Shown here one piece after another: positions 44,390 through 56,689 of a stretch of 64,000 bases of DNA. Below the pieces are notes generated by a model that saw only the letters and a list, made by a program, of their open reading frames with translations, did not search any database and was not told the DNA's origin. Source of the stretch: Dactylorhiza incarnata (Eukaryota > Streptophyta > Magnoliopsida > Asparagales > Orchidaceae); contig JAWHQI010000239.1 in NCBI GenBank assembly GCA_033032865.1, positions 3,964,501 to 4,028,500 on the forward strand, written 5' to 3'. Made by a program: the position numbers and the translations under genes. How positions within the stretch are numbered: the first letter of the stretch is position 1; each line of letters opens with the position of its first letter.

Positions 44390-45665
44390 GTGGACCTGGC
44401 TAACTATCTAGTTGCTTGGGTCCTGCCAAAAGGGTTCTCAAGTCAGCAAAAGAAGAAATTCTTTTCTAACTTAAAGAATTATTTTTGGGAGGACACCTTT
44501 CTATTCCGTGTCTGCACAGATCAGGTAGTAAGAAGATGTGTCTTGAGTGAATATGGTTTGAAAATTTTGCGGCACTGCCATGAAGGACCAATCGGTGGTC
44601 ACTATCAAGCAAACCGGACCACGAGAAAGGCATTGGATATGGGCTTCTATTGGCCCACACTCTTTAAATATGCTCACACCCTTGTGAGTACTTGCGATAG
44701 CTGCCAACGGTCGGGTAACATCTCCCACAAGGATGAAATGCCCGAAAATATTTTCTTAGAATGCAAAATTTTTGACCTTTGGGGCATCAATTTTGTTGGT
44801 CCACTCCCACCCTCCTTTACGAACAAATACATTGTCATTGTGGTCGACTACGTATCAAGGTGGGCGGAAGCACAAGCTCTGCCCACCAATGATGCGAGAG
44901 TCATCGCTAATTTCCTTCAAAAATTATTCTCTCATTTTGGTATGTTACGCGACATAGTTAGTGATAGAGGCACCCATTTCTGAAATAGCCAATTCGCTAA
45001 AATATAGCGATGTATGGAACCACGCACAAACTCTCCACTGCATCACACACAAACGAGTGTTAAAGTAGAAGTTGTGAACCGCGAGTTGAAGAGGATTTTA
45101 GAAGAAATAGTTTCCGTTAATAGGAAGGATTGGGCACTTAAGCTCGATGATGCATTATGGGCCTATCTAATGGCGTACAAGACCGCCATCGATTGTACAC
45201 CGTATCGATTGTTTTATGGCAAAGCTTGCCACCTTCCGGTCGAGTTAGAGCACCGCGCATTCTAGGCGCTTAAATTCATAAATCTTGATTCCACCTTAGC
45301 AGCTGAGCACCATAAGTTACAACTTAACGAACTCGATGAGTGGCACGCGAACGCCTACGGGAGCAACAAATTTTAAAAGGAGCGAACAATGTTTTACCAT
45401 GATAAAAACATAAAATTTCTTAAAACATTTTCGCCAGGTGATCTCATCCACCTTTATAACTCTCGTCTTCGCCTTTTCTGGGAAAATTGAAATCTCGATG
45501 GTCCGGCCCCTTATCGTAAAAGAGGTTTGGCCATATGGGACAGTTCTCATTTCCCACCCGAAAAAAGGTTCTTTCAAAGTAAACAGACACCGTCTTATGT
45601 TGTATCTTCTAAGAGAGATCTCGAATAAGAAGAGTGAATCAATTATCCTTCTACATATAATGTGA
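44390..45665 (+). pseudogene. Athila integrase
   Basis: A 197-codon frame (44390-44983) starts MDLANYLVAWVLPKGF. The zinc-binding motif is H-x3-H in CHEGPIGGH and C-x2-C in STCDSCQR. The catalytic core shows WGINFVGPLPPS (first Asp replaced by Asn), VVDYVSRWAEAQALPTNDA and IVSDRGTHF. After a TGA the next frame (45014-45265) has [12 protein letters not shown], with the catalytic-Glu helix, and [20 protein letters not shown]. The C-terminal part continues to about 45665 in broken frames. Confidence 0.85.
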
Positions 45666-47445
45666 ATGAGAAATGGGTCAAGCTACGTGACCTTAAGCAA
45701 AGCGCATTCCGGAGGCACCCCTTAGTTATCTTTATTTATTCCTGCTTGTCTTTTCTTTTGTTTTAGCAAATTTTGCAAGATTTTGTTAGGACTCCCCGAC
45801 TTCGCTAGTAAGGAAGTTCTCTTTCCCATCCTTCCTCCTTAGCTTTTACCTTTGCACTTTATCTACCTTTCTTCATACTTAGTTTTGAACATTAGGGACA
45901 ATGTTTAACTTTAAGTGGTGGTGGTGGTGGGGGGGGGGTCTTTCTTGAATTTAGAAAAAAAATCAAAATTTCAAAAACTAGAAAATTTCAAAAAAATTAT
46001 AAAACCACCAAAATCCCCAAAAAATAAATTTTTTCTAGTTTTTGTATATAGTTTATTTTGAAAAAAATCAAAATCCAAAAACAGAGATATAGAAAAAACT
46101 TTTGAAAAAAATACCTTCTTTTGTTTAGTTAATGTTTGCCAAATCTTTTGTACCTCATAACTTTGCATTTTGTTCTCTTTAATTTTATGTCTACTTGTCT
46201 AGTTAGAATGAATTAAATTATTTTTCATTTCAACTATGTTTAGCGAGTATTATGTTGACTCATGCAGTATTCCTAATTACGGTAGTATGTTATTTTTGAA
46301 AATTTCCTTTAATTTTTTGCACTTTTTCATAGTCATTTCTTTTACATTTTCCACTTTTATAAAACTTATCATCCTTTATTTTCGTTATTAAAAATCTTCT
46401 TAAATGTTGAGTAGGGTTAAGTGTAGTAGATGCAAAATGGTCTAGACGCTTGTTATCATCATTTTTATGATGAGCAAATTTTCTTTATTTTCTATTTTAA
46501 AAACGTATATCTTTGGAATTTTTCAAAATTGTGCTTTTGGTAGACTTAGAAGCATGAAAATGATCTAGGCGTTCTTTTTTATTTAGTTTGAGCCTGTGCA
46601 ATTCACACTTAAAATATTTATCGTTGCTTTCGACATTGTACCTTTTCCCATTCCTTTTTGTAGACCCTCTTATCTTTCACCAAAGCCAAATAGCCTACCC
46701 ATGTTGCAAACTTAAATTATTTTTGAGCTTTGATTTTATTGATAGGGTGTTTCATTTTGTGAAAATAGTGGAGAACTATTGTTTTCTTTTTGCTACAAAA
46801 GAAGAATGCCACTTTGTAAGAAAGAAAAATGATGGAAAAAAAGAAGGAAGAAAAAAAAATATTTGGAAACAAAAATGAGGAAAAATAAAAAAAATTGGGA
46901 AATGAAATTTACTTTATAGCAACCAATTTACTTTTTTGCAAAGCTCACCTCTCTTGTTTAAATGTGAAAAATAAAACCCTTCATTTTTAACTATTGCATA
47001 CCACACCATTAAACCTAAGCCAAACCTTACACCTAATTAAACTCCTATTGATTCATGTTTCCTAAGTTTACTTTTAGTATAGTAACGAAAATAAAGATTG
47101 GGTACGTTTTTAGGTAGGAATATTGAATTTTAGCTCAAATTGATATGATTATAAATAGTCTCTTAGACTTTAGTAGCGACTAATTGCATTTTTCATTAGT
47201 CACTTTATTAAGTTTTTAATTCGGTTTAAAATTTGGGAAGATTTGCTTTTATGATTAGTGAAAATTATAAAATCATGTGCTAAAATTAAGTAATAAATTT
47301 CAATTCTTTTAAAAAATTTCTCAAGTTCTAATTTCGCATTGTACTCGTGTTTAGCATGGTTAAACTGTTAGATTAATCCCTTTTATTCTCACTAACTCAT
47401 TTTTCTTTGCTTGAGGACAAGCAAGATAATAAGTATGGGGGAATT
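45666..47445 (+). other. Athila 3' non-coding region with polypurine tract
   Basis: About 1.8 kb. A GGTGGTGGTGG run followed by a G-run lies near 45915-45942, then A-rich text with AAAATTTC repeats. An envelope-like ORF, found in some Athila elements, is not recognisable. The region ends TTGAGGACAAGCAAG…TATGGGGGAATT, the polypurine tract, immediately before the LTR at 47446. Confidence 0.75.
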
Positions 47446-49131
47446 TGATGAACTTAATTTAACTTAATTTACTAAGGTAAAAAATATGTATTTTCTTACT
47501 TAAATTTATGTGCATTATGAATTTAAAGCCAATAAATAGTTTCTTTTTGAAAATGTTATTCTAACTTAGTCTTATTTCACGTTTTGCTGAAAATCATATG
47601 TTTTGGCAAATTTTCTATGTGCACGCCCAAGTAATGGACGTGACCTGGAGCGTGTAACCTGATCCCGATACTGGTGTTGTCCCGAGCCCTCACTAGAGGA
47701 AAATCAGATTACATGCCCTGTATCACGGGTGTGACTTGGGTCACAACCCTGATTGAGGCATTCATCAAGTTACAAGCTCTAACGGATTCAGCGCAACTGG
47801 CACCGAATTGCGGCCACCATACTCGGCATGCGCTAAGTCACAGGTGTGACCAGGGAGGGCATGTTCACCAAGTCTCGAGCGCCGGCCGCTGCAGCAAATC
47901 TGTCGCCAAATTGTGGCCATCGTACATTACACGCCCTCACACACATGCATGACCGAGGGTGTGTTCACCAATTTCCTAGCCATTTGACATCATGTCAACT
48001 TATCTCCAGCCAAAAGTCAACTTAATATTACACGCCCTGGGTCACATGCGTGTACTTTGCAAAAACTTTTCTATAAATTCCAGCAGCTCCCATGAGTTCA
48101 GAGTTCGGAATTTTGGAGTGGGGAGGTGCTAGTTGCTGTAGTTACTCTTTTTAAATGTTTTTCCCTTATGTTCTTACATTCTCTCACTTCTTTTCATGTA
48201 ATTTTCTCTTAGTTTGTTTTCATGCAACTCTTTTTTGTGAACTTGTAATCCCTTTTCATTATTGTTGTAGTCTCCTTTTGCACTTGTAATCAACTTTTAT
48301 TTTTAATAGAATTTTATTGGTCCTTCCTTAATCTCTCTCCTTTAGTAATTTTTATGCAAATTTATTTCATGCCTTACTCGAACAAGATGATTAGTGGATG
48401 AGATAATCAAGTTATGACCTTCAAGCCTTTTTTCTCTTTACAATAAACACTTTCGAATTATCCTTGATTTTTGAATTAGTGAGGCCATATTTTTGGTATA
48501 TGATTTTCACTTAGGTTTTCATACTTAGTTAGTCGGGAGGCTCAAAGTATGAATTGATCACTCAAGGGTAAAGAAAGTTGCACGCAACCCTCGAGAGAGG
48601 ATGACGTAAATCTCCCGGATTTGAGTCAAATCCAATAGTGGGTTTCATAGCGTAAAGCGAGCCTTGGGTATTCGATTGAAGAATGAGAGTTCAGACATTT
48701 CTTCCTAAGCTCAGTTGGGCACTTCTTCGAGAGAGGCGTGTTCATGCTTCGGGAACCACCACGGTAAAGTATTTTACTTAAAGAGAATTAGAGTTTTGTT
48801 ATTTATTTTTTGATTATTCTCAAGCCGGAGGTGATTCAAGATCGGTTACTAATCTTTTAAATTATTATCTAAACTTTTTCTTAATCTTGCAATCTATTTC
48901 TTTTTTTAGTTAAGTAAAACAAACCACAAAAATTGATTGATAAGATAATTGTTTCCTTCTCGAAGTAGAAGTAATCAACGCGCCCCGTGAAATACGACCT
49001 TGATATTTCTTTTAAATATCCAATACTATAGATGATAAGGTGCACTTTCCTTCATCTGATATAGAATTGGAAAACATCATCAACAATCGTTTCGCATATC
49101 CATCCATCATCCACTTAAAAATACGCTTAAG
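47446..49131 (+). repeat. Athila right LTR, last bases missing
   Basis: Starts TGATGAACTTAATTT and follows the left LTR to ACTTAAAAATACGC at 49130. The palindromic CACGCCC cluster recurs at about 47620-48060 with more base changes than in the left LTR. Confidence 0.85.
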
Positions 49132-52100
49132 CACTCCAAGATCTCGAACAGTCCTAAGTATCTTGGACTTAGTTTTTTCAAGCGTAGGATCCTCAATACT
49201 CCTTTGAACGGTTTGATCTTCAAGTAAACCTAGTCGCCAACAGTGAACCCAACGTTTCAGTGATTTGCATTATAGTACTTCTCTTGCATATCCTGGGAAA
49301 TTAGCAACCGCTCTCATATTGGTCAGATGGATGTATTCGCTTCATCCACGTATTTGTGCTTCAACAACTTTGTGTCGCCCGTTTCTGCCAAAGCCAAAGG
49401 TGTATGACACTTTCTTCCATAAGGGGCCTTGAAGGGTGCCATTTAAATACTTGCATGGTAGTTGTTCTTGTAGGCAAATTCAATAAAATAGATGTGGTCC
49501 TCCCATCTCTTTCTGAAATCTAAGGCACAACTCCAGAGAATATCTTATATTGTCCTATTGTTCCTCTCGGTCTGCCCATCCATTTGCCCGTGGAAGATCG
49601 TGCTAAGCTTTAGCTTGGTACCCAATAATTTGTGAATCAGTTTCCCGTCCTTTGATGTGAAACACCCATCTCGATCACTTACGATGCTATGGGGAACTCC
49701 GAGCAATTGCACGATATTATCAACGTAATGCTTGGCTAGATTTTCCACAGAATCATCCTTCCGGTTTGGAATAAAGTGGGTTACTTTGTCAAACAGTCTA
49801 CGATCGTCCAAATAGTGTTGTTTCCATGCTGCGATCTCGGCAATTCGTGCACGAAATCCATTGAAATATCGTCGAATTTCCATTCCAAAATCGGCAAAGA
49901 CTTTAGAAACCCACAAGGTCTTTGACATTCAGCCTGCACCAATGTGCAAGTATGACACTTGTCCACATAGAGAGCAATTTCTTTCTTCATACCCGGCAAC
50001 CAAAAGAGTTTCTTCATGTCCATGTACATCTTTGTGCTCCCCGGGTGGATCGAGTACTTGGTCAAGTGAGCCTCATACATCAATTATTGCCATAATTTTG
50101 CAAATTTTGGGACACACAATCTAGCATTCTTCCTTAAAAGACCATCCTCGAAGGAAAATTAAGCATTAGGCCCATCCACAGTCTTCGCTTTATAACGCTT
50201 CATGCTTTCATCTAGCTCCAAAGCTTATCAAACTCGGTCGGCCATGTCATATTGAACCTCCATCCAGTTCAAGCATGCTGAAGTAGACGCTCTCCTATCG
50301 ACACAAGAGATCCCCAAGGATTCTAGTTCATGTATCATACACTCATCATGCATCAAAATCCAATTTTCCTGCACGGGAGCCTGCCGACTCAGCGCATCTG
50401 CAAAAACATTTCCCTTTCTGGGAGTGTAACGAATATCAAAGGTGTGGTCACCAAGGAAATCCATCCAACTCATTTGCCGCATATTCAACTCCTTCTGATT
50501 TAACAGGTACATTAGGCTCTTGTGGTCCGAAAAGATGTCAATCTTTACGCCATATAGGTAATGTCGCCGCAGCTTAAGACCGAACACCACGGGCGCTAAC
50601 TCCATGCCATGGACCGGGTAGTTCCTCTCATGTACCTTCAACTAACGAGATCCATAAGCAATCACACTTCCAAATTGTACCAGGATGCAAACCAAGCTAC
50701 ACCCAAATTCATCGCTTTATATCTCGTAGCCTTCCATACCACTTGTCGAGCATAAGATGGGCACCGTGGTCAGACGACTCTTTAGCTCCTCAAAAGCTCA
50801 TGTGCACTCGGGCGACCAAGTGAACTTCTGATCCTTCCTAGTCAACTTAGTGAGAGGAAATGCAATACTCGAGAAGATCTCTCAACGAAGCGCCTATAGT
50901 AGTCGGCGAGTCCTAAGAAACTTCAGACATCCGCTACATTTTTCAGCACAGGCCACTCTTGGATTTCCATTATCTTCAACGGATTGACTGTAATTCCCTC
51001 ACTACCAACAACATGACCAAGGAATGCCACTCATGATAGCCAAAACTCGCATTTGGAGAACTTGACGTATAGTTGACTCCTCCTCAAAGTGCTCAAAATT
51101 GTGTGTAGATGCTCTACATGATCCTCTTTGGACAAAGAGTATACCAATATGTCGCCGATGAAGACGATCACAAATCGATCCAAATACTCTCGGAACATTC
51201 TACTCATTAAGTCCATAAATACTGACGGTGCATTGGAGAGACTGAACGGCATGACTGTGAACTCATAGTGCCCGAAGCGGGTACTGAACGCCGTCTTTGG
51301 AATATTTCATTCCCTTATCCTCAGTTGATAATTACCGGACCTCAAGTCTAGTTTAGAATACACCGTAGACCCAACCAGATGGTTAAACAAGTCATCAATC
51401 CTCAAAATCAGATAACGGTTATTCTCTGTCAGCTTATTCAGTGCTCGATAGTCGATGCATAGACGCAAGCTCCCGTACTTCTTTTTCACAATAAGGACTG
51501 GTGCACTCCAAGGGGATGAACTTTGACGTACGTAGCATTGCTCTAGCAGTTCTTGCTAATGAACTCTTAACTCTACCAATTCCTTTGATGCTACTTGGTA
51601 CAGTGAGCGTAAAATAGGCTTGACACTAGGCACAATCGCAATATTGAAATCAATCTCTTGCTGAGGGGGAGCCCTAGGGAGTTCATTTGGTAAAATGTCA
51701 GCATTCTCCTCTACTACCAGGACATCACTTTAACTAGGTTTAGGCTCCGAAGCTCCAACAAAGTGAAGAAGAACTCAGCGCCTTTCGTCAACGCCTTAAC
51801 CACTAAGAGAGCAGACATCAGTGTCTTGCTAGCTCCTCGCTTTCCAGAAACTTTGGTCTCATCACAGGTCTTCTTTCCCAGAGTAATCTCCTTTAGATTG
51901 CAATCTATGCATGCTCCCTACTTCAAGAGCCTGTTCGTGCCAAAGATTACTTCAAATTCAGCAAGTGGTAATAATGACGCTTCCAAGTCGAACTCTTGAT
52001 TCCCAATCCGCACATTTACACAACTCAACCTATCTGTGCTCAATAGAGACCATTAGGCTGCACTACCTCCAATCTATCCTCTAACATGGTAGACTGCACA

Positions 52101-52250
52101 TTGATTTGCACCACGAAGTCCTTAGATAGGAAGGAGTGCGATGCTCCAGTATCAAAAAGAGCACTTGTCGGATATTTAAAAATTAGGACAAAGCTTAATT
52201 GCATACACCAACAAACGTATAGTAACATATGAATTATAAATCTCGTCAAG
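49132..52250 (-). pseudogene. Chromovirus pol: protease, RT, RNase H, integrase
   Basis: Protease: ALFDTGASHSFLS near 52165. [20 protein letters not shown] from about 51475, then after a stop [20 protein letters not shown]. The catalytic motif reads FIGD at 51162-51151, with the first Asp of FIDD changed to Gly by one base. RNase H: 50641-50228 with ERNYPVHGMELAPVVFGLK, DHKSLMYLL and YTPRKGNVFADALSR. Integrase: HLTKYSIHP, CHTC, FDDISMDFVHELPRSQHG (50083-49830), then HSIVSDRDGCFTS and DGQTERNNRTI (to 49545). The tail LKKLSPRYLGLFEILE lies at about 49185-49138. Each domain is broken by stops or shifts. Confidence 0.87.
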
Positions 52251-52308
52251 CTGTAAAAGCTAAATTACAATTCATACCTATGAAGACATCATTCTATCGG
52301 ATGGCTTC

Positions 52309-53230
52309 CTATTGGCCAAGCGAGTAGACACTCGACTGGGTCAGAGGATGCTGGGAAGCAGAAGGCTCCGCAGCTTTGCCTTTCTCAATATCAGTTGAAC
52401 CCACCGCATGAGCATAATCCAATGCTTGGTTTTCTGCCATCAAGGGACCACTTCGACAAACTCGGCCTTTGTGTCCCACCTTTCTGCAAGTAAAACACAT
52501 TATGGGACCCCGTGCAATAGTTGATCCTGATACATTGGAGGGAGATGGATCCTCGAACATAGACTTCCTCTTGTTCTTTCTGAACTCAAGTTTTAACTGA
52601 GAGTTCAGTGTGTGAAACTCTGGCTTCTTAACATTGAGTCCTTTCGCGCGCTGCACCCTCTATATATCCATTTCCAAAGATTTGGCAGTTTGTTTCAGAA
52701 CCTAAAAGCCAAAAGTCATTGGGCCGGCTAGAAGCAGCCTCAACTCATCTCGATGTCCATCATTGAACTTATTTGTCTTTGCCTCCTCATCTTCTACCAA
52801 AGATATCGCATAGCAACCCAGTATGATGAACTCATGCAAGTAGTTGTTTATAGAGCGATCACCCTGAGTTAACCGCAGAAATTGGTTTTGCAATGCACTG
52901 TGCTGGGCAGAGGGGATAAACCTCTGAAGGAACAGTCTTGAGAATCCTGTCATCGAGATATCAGTAATCTCTCTACCAATGAACTTGTGCACTTCTAGAT
53001 CTTCCCAACAAAGCACTACCTATCCATTCAGAAGGATAGTAGCTAAGGTGACCATCATAACTTCATCAGTTGTTATCGCCTTTAGAGGTCTCTTTATCCT
53101 TGATAGCCAATCCTCTGCCTCTGTTGGGTATTCAGTCCCCGAGAAGGTTGGAGGATGGAAGCTAAGAAACTTCTTCAGATGTTGGTCACGAGATCATCCC
53201 ATAGCTACATGCTCAACTCTATGTTCCACC
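52309..53230 (-). pseudogene. Chromovirus gag with CCHC knuckle
   Basis: From about 53230 it reads HLKKFLSFHPPTFSGTEYP, EAEDWLSRI, then CWEDLEVHKF. A frame from 53016 to 52702 holds FLQRFIPSAQHSALQNQF and LTQGDRSINNYLHEF, the retrotransposon gag core. After a break, 52656-52309 carries a knuckle CFTCRKVGHKGRVC (C-x2-C-x4-H-x4-C) near 52500. Several stops make it non-functional. Confidence 0.85.
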
Positions 53231-53680
53231 CTAGGCTCCACTATAGGTTCTACTACAGCAACAGACACTGGGCCATATTTGGAGTAGGAGTAGTAGGTTG
53301 TGCAAGTCATCATGGTTGAGTATTGATCATCATGAATACCGCTTCGTAGACTAATCTAATCATCTCAGCAGAATGAGTGATCACTAGTACCTCAGTGGAT
53401 GCACTACTTTTGGAAGTGTTATGGGGTTGAAACTGCCCCGCACCACTCCTAGTCACCTATAATCGTATAACACACAATTTACTGACTGAAAAATAGCAAA
53501 ACAAAGTATCGTAGAACGCTCAAGTTCCGCAAACAAGCAATTTTTTCATTCATAAGTGAACATTCTTATTAGTTTTTATTGTTTCAGGTGAACACACAAC
53601 ATGTGCACACCACCCCATAAAAGGAATTCGGCCTCAAATTTGCTAAACTATGGATCGACTCCTAAAGTCCATTACCAAAT

Positions 53681-55809
53681 TGTAACACCCTGCCAGTACA
53701 AATAATATAACAATAGGTCTGGCGAGACCCCATGCCTTATTGACCACACTAGCTAAATGTTAATAAGATGATAAACAGAACAAAGAACTACACGAGAGTA
53801 TAAATAAGCACAAGCGGAAGCTTTCAGTAAAATAGCTAAATAAGATGTCCACCTACTCAGAAATGTCACATTAATGTTATGGCCTTACATTAAACCATGT
53901 AATTAACATAAGACATGCATTAGCATGCATGCCAGCAATACAAGGAAAGCAGTAAAAGTAGGCTGGCCTTCAAGGGCCAACTCGGCAATGGGCTTCTGAC
54001 TGCTACTTCCCGCTCGGCTCACCAGTACATGCGCCATCCAAAAATATTAGGTAAACGAGGAGCACAAACCATGTATCGATCCCACCCTGGCCATTCTAGT
54101 CGGCACAGGGAATGGGCACCGCTAACTTGCAAGCAAGCCATACATGCAACATGTAACAACATACAAAAAGTGCATCTACTGTACACAAGGCGAGGTTTCA
54201 AGCACAATCAATCTTCTAGGTTGAGCATCAAAGAAAGTGGAACCTAGGTATGCACGTGATGTTAGTTGGGTTCACCCGGAGGATCCCCACAACTGCCTAA
54301 GCAACTGCATGAGTCTAACATATCATCACGCCATCATAATACAGATATGGATACTCACGACCACATATTTCATGCACACAAGGCTTGCCCCCGAAGTGCT
54401 CCTTCATGAGTACCAACATAACCTTAAGTTGTACAACTTAGGTAAGAAACGAGGTTTTTGCAGGTCTAGGTGAACACCTTCCACTGCCTCTCCCATGATC
54501 GTACGACATACAAGGAGTGAAGATCTCTCACTGAATCTGCATGGAAATAGGTTCAGCTCATCTTTGCTCGTGCTCTAGTCATCGTGATCCAACTACACGA
54601 CATGGGTACAGCTTCGCCTCGGCTCGTAAGGGATTGACACTTACAAGTGCTACTCAAAACGTAAGCTATGCACCTAATCCTTCCACGAGGACATAGGCTT
54701 CACAAACATAAACAAAGAAGGAGGTCCAAGACACTTTACTTCAAAACTCATGGTGAAGGTTTGCATTTAACAAAAACTCAAGCTTGGGTCTTCCGGTAGG
54801 ATCTCCGAATAAAACCTAGAACCTAAGTACCGTATTCATAATGACATATCTCGAGGAGTCAATCTCCGACACACATTCTAGGCTTAGCCAAAATGCACGT
54901 CACAATCTAGCATCACTGATCCGGGCTAATGGCCACGTGTAGGCTTCACACAAAATGCCTAAATCCGTACAACTACCGGATTTCTACATGCCATAAATCC
55001 CAGGGATGGACACAATTGACCCGGAGTTCCGAAGGACTAAAGGGATTCCTACACTTCACTAATTAGTGAAAGAGACAACCCTATGCAAGCATAGAAAAGT
55101 GATGAAAGGACCAAAACATGTCCTAAGACCATGAGGAAGGATTGTTACCCTTTTCGGTCTCTTTGGCACCATGGATCTGAGATTTCAGTCGGATGGAAAG
55201 AACCGCATAAGGCTGCTCTCCGTGGACCTGGAAACAGCTCGCAATTCGGAGCTTCGGAGCTCCGTTAATGGTGGAAAGAGTCTTCTTCTTCCTCCTTAGC
55301 TTTCCTCTTTCTCAAGCTTGAAGAGATAAAATACTTAAGTAAATGAGAATGAGCATCCTCTAGTCAAGCCCTAATAGTTTCAAGAACATCTCCCAGTCGT
55401 TGGATCAGAAGCCTTACAGATTTGACCACCACGATTGTTAATTCACGAATCTGGTTTGTCATCTACCGTCCGGCGGTAGCGCTACTGCATCGCGCTAGCC
55501 TTGAATCTTAACCTTCAGCGTATCGCCTCATTCTCTTAATGATATTATACCTCATATCGACTTGAAGACTTACTGCCAGTGGTATCGGTACAGCGCTACG
55601 TTAGCATCTCGATGATATATTCTCAACAATTCGATGCACAAAGCTACCGCCAGCGGTATAGCTACCGCATGGCGTTAGCAACAGAGTGAGTTTCAGGATG
55701 ATAAACTGGAGCTTGTAGTCGCTACCACCAGCAGTAGTACTTACCATTGGGTGTTAGCTTTCTACTACATAAATCTTTCCTTTAAGCATTGGGAAGTTGG
55801 GGTATTACA
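53681..55809 (-). repeat. Chromovirus 5' LTR (2,129 bp)
   Basis: On the minus strand it starts TGTAATACCCCAACTTCCC at 55809 and ends GGCAGGGTGTTACA at 53681. It is homologous to the truncated LTR at 12830. Repeats around TACCGCCAGCGGTA and ACCGCATGGCGTTAGC fill 55460-55740, the U3 in this orientation. Confidence 0.8.
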
Positions 55810-56689
55810 CCCTCCACTCCTCTTCCCAAGCCCTATATTAAACCCCCTCAGTCATTCCCAGCCAAATTCCAGCAAGGGGGTGACAAATGGCAGCAAGGAG
55901 GAGCAACCTATGCTTGGCCAAAATCTCCGTAATGGCCTGCATTATTTAAGCCACCCACAACCCATTTGGACCTCACCGTTAGCATCAAAAGGTGGAGAGC
56001 AGTGGAAATTATGCTTTGGATTAGTGCATTTGGTGGGGAATCAGGATTTTGAGCAAAGATTGCCAGAGACGAAAACTGTCTTGGCTGGACGAAGAAATAC
56101 CTGAGGAAAAGCCCCATTGAGAGTTTGTTTCTCCTCTCCTCCCTCTGTGCTAGCATTCTAGTTAAATTAGGAGAAAAATCAGGCTCAGTTGAGCTCGATT
56201 CCAAGTGAGAGTGGTGAGAAAATATCGAGCTATTTTCCTTGCTCGGGATCGCCGGAGAGGCGGCTTCCGACCGCCTTGTCGCCGCTAGTTGACGGACACC
56301 ACCTCAATGGAGGTGGTGGTGGTGGCCAGGAAATCGCCATCCAAGATGGCCCATCTAGGGATAATCCCAGTCGTTGGATGGATATAAGCGGATCCCGGCG
56401 GATCTGCTTTAGGATTCGTGCAGGATCTGCTACCCTCAGCCCTAAATGTTTTAATTTATTTAATGATTCTGTCACATATAATAATACATCTTCATGCTTT
56501 ATTTAAGGCCACTTACAGACAGATCTAGGACAAGTGTTGAATATGAAAGTTGTAGACTATGGTCTTAACTTTCTAAGGAATTTTTAGTCACTCAATTTGG
56601 TGCCTTACAGTCCCCAAAATCGTCATTTTGCTGGGGTGTGTCCTAAAGGTTCCCTAGACCTTATTTTGTAAATTCCTAAGTATATACTT
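55810..56689. repeat. Probable LTR fragment of another gypsy element
   Basis: No domain in any frame. TGCATTATTTAAGCC near 55938 is a TATA candidate, and ATGAAAGTTGTAGACTATGG near 56543 resembles the TACAACTTTCAGGTTGAG text of Tekay/Del-type LTRs (27740). Assigned by style only. Confidence 0.35.

Larger units (their letters stand above)
37109..49131 (+). mobile_element. Athila-type Ty3/gypsy element
   Basis: Order: LTR (37109-38846), PBS, gag, protease, RT, RNase H, integrase, long 3' non-coding region, polypurine tract, LTR (47446-49131). Phrases such as the DLGASINLMP protease and GWRMCIYY…KLNDATRKDHF are diagnostic of Athila. The LTRs are roughly 85-90% alike by eye, so the insertion is old. 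A copia solo LTR sits between RNase H and integrase. The right LTR lacks its last bases (ATCA), where the chromovirus begins. Confidence 0.88.
49132..55809 (-). mobile_element. Chromovirus (Tekay/Del-like gypsy), 3' end truncated
   Basis: Leftward order: 5' LTR (53681-55809), weak PBS, gag, protease, RT, RNase H, integrase. It stops within the integrase C-terminal region at about 49132, so the chromodomain-like tail, the polypurine tract and the 3' LTR are missing. Same family as 11140-13593, in opposite orientation about 37 kb away. The bases after the LTR end TGGTAATGGAC keep only the first five positions of the tRNA-Met PBS. Confidence 0.85.

Noticed and set aside
53681..55809. Rightward LTR, because the plus strand also begins TGTAACACCC
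   Set aside because: Homology to the rightward LTR at 12830 aligns in reverse, and gag/pol run leftward from it, so the LTR is leftward.
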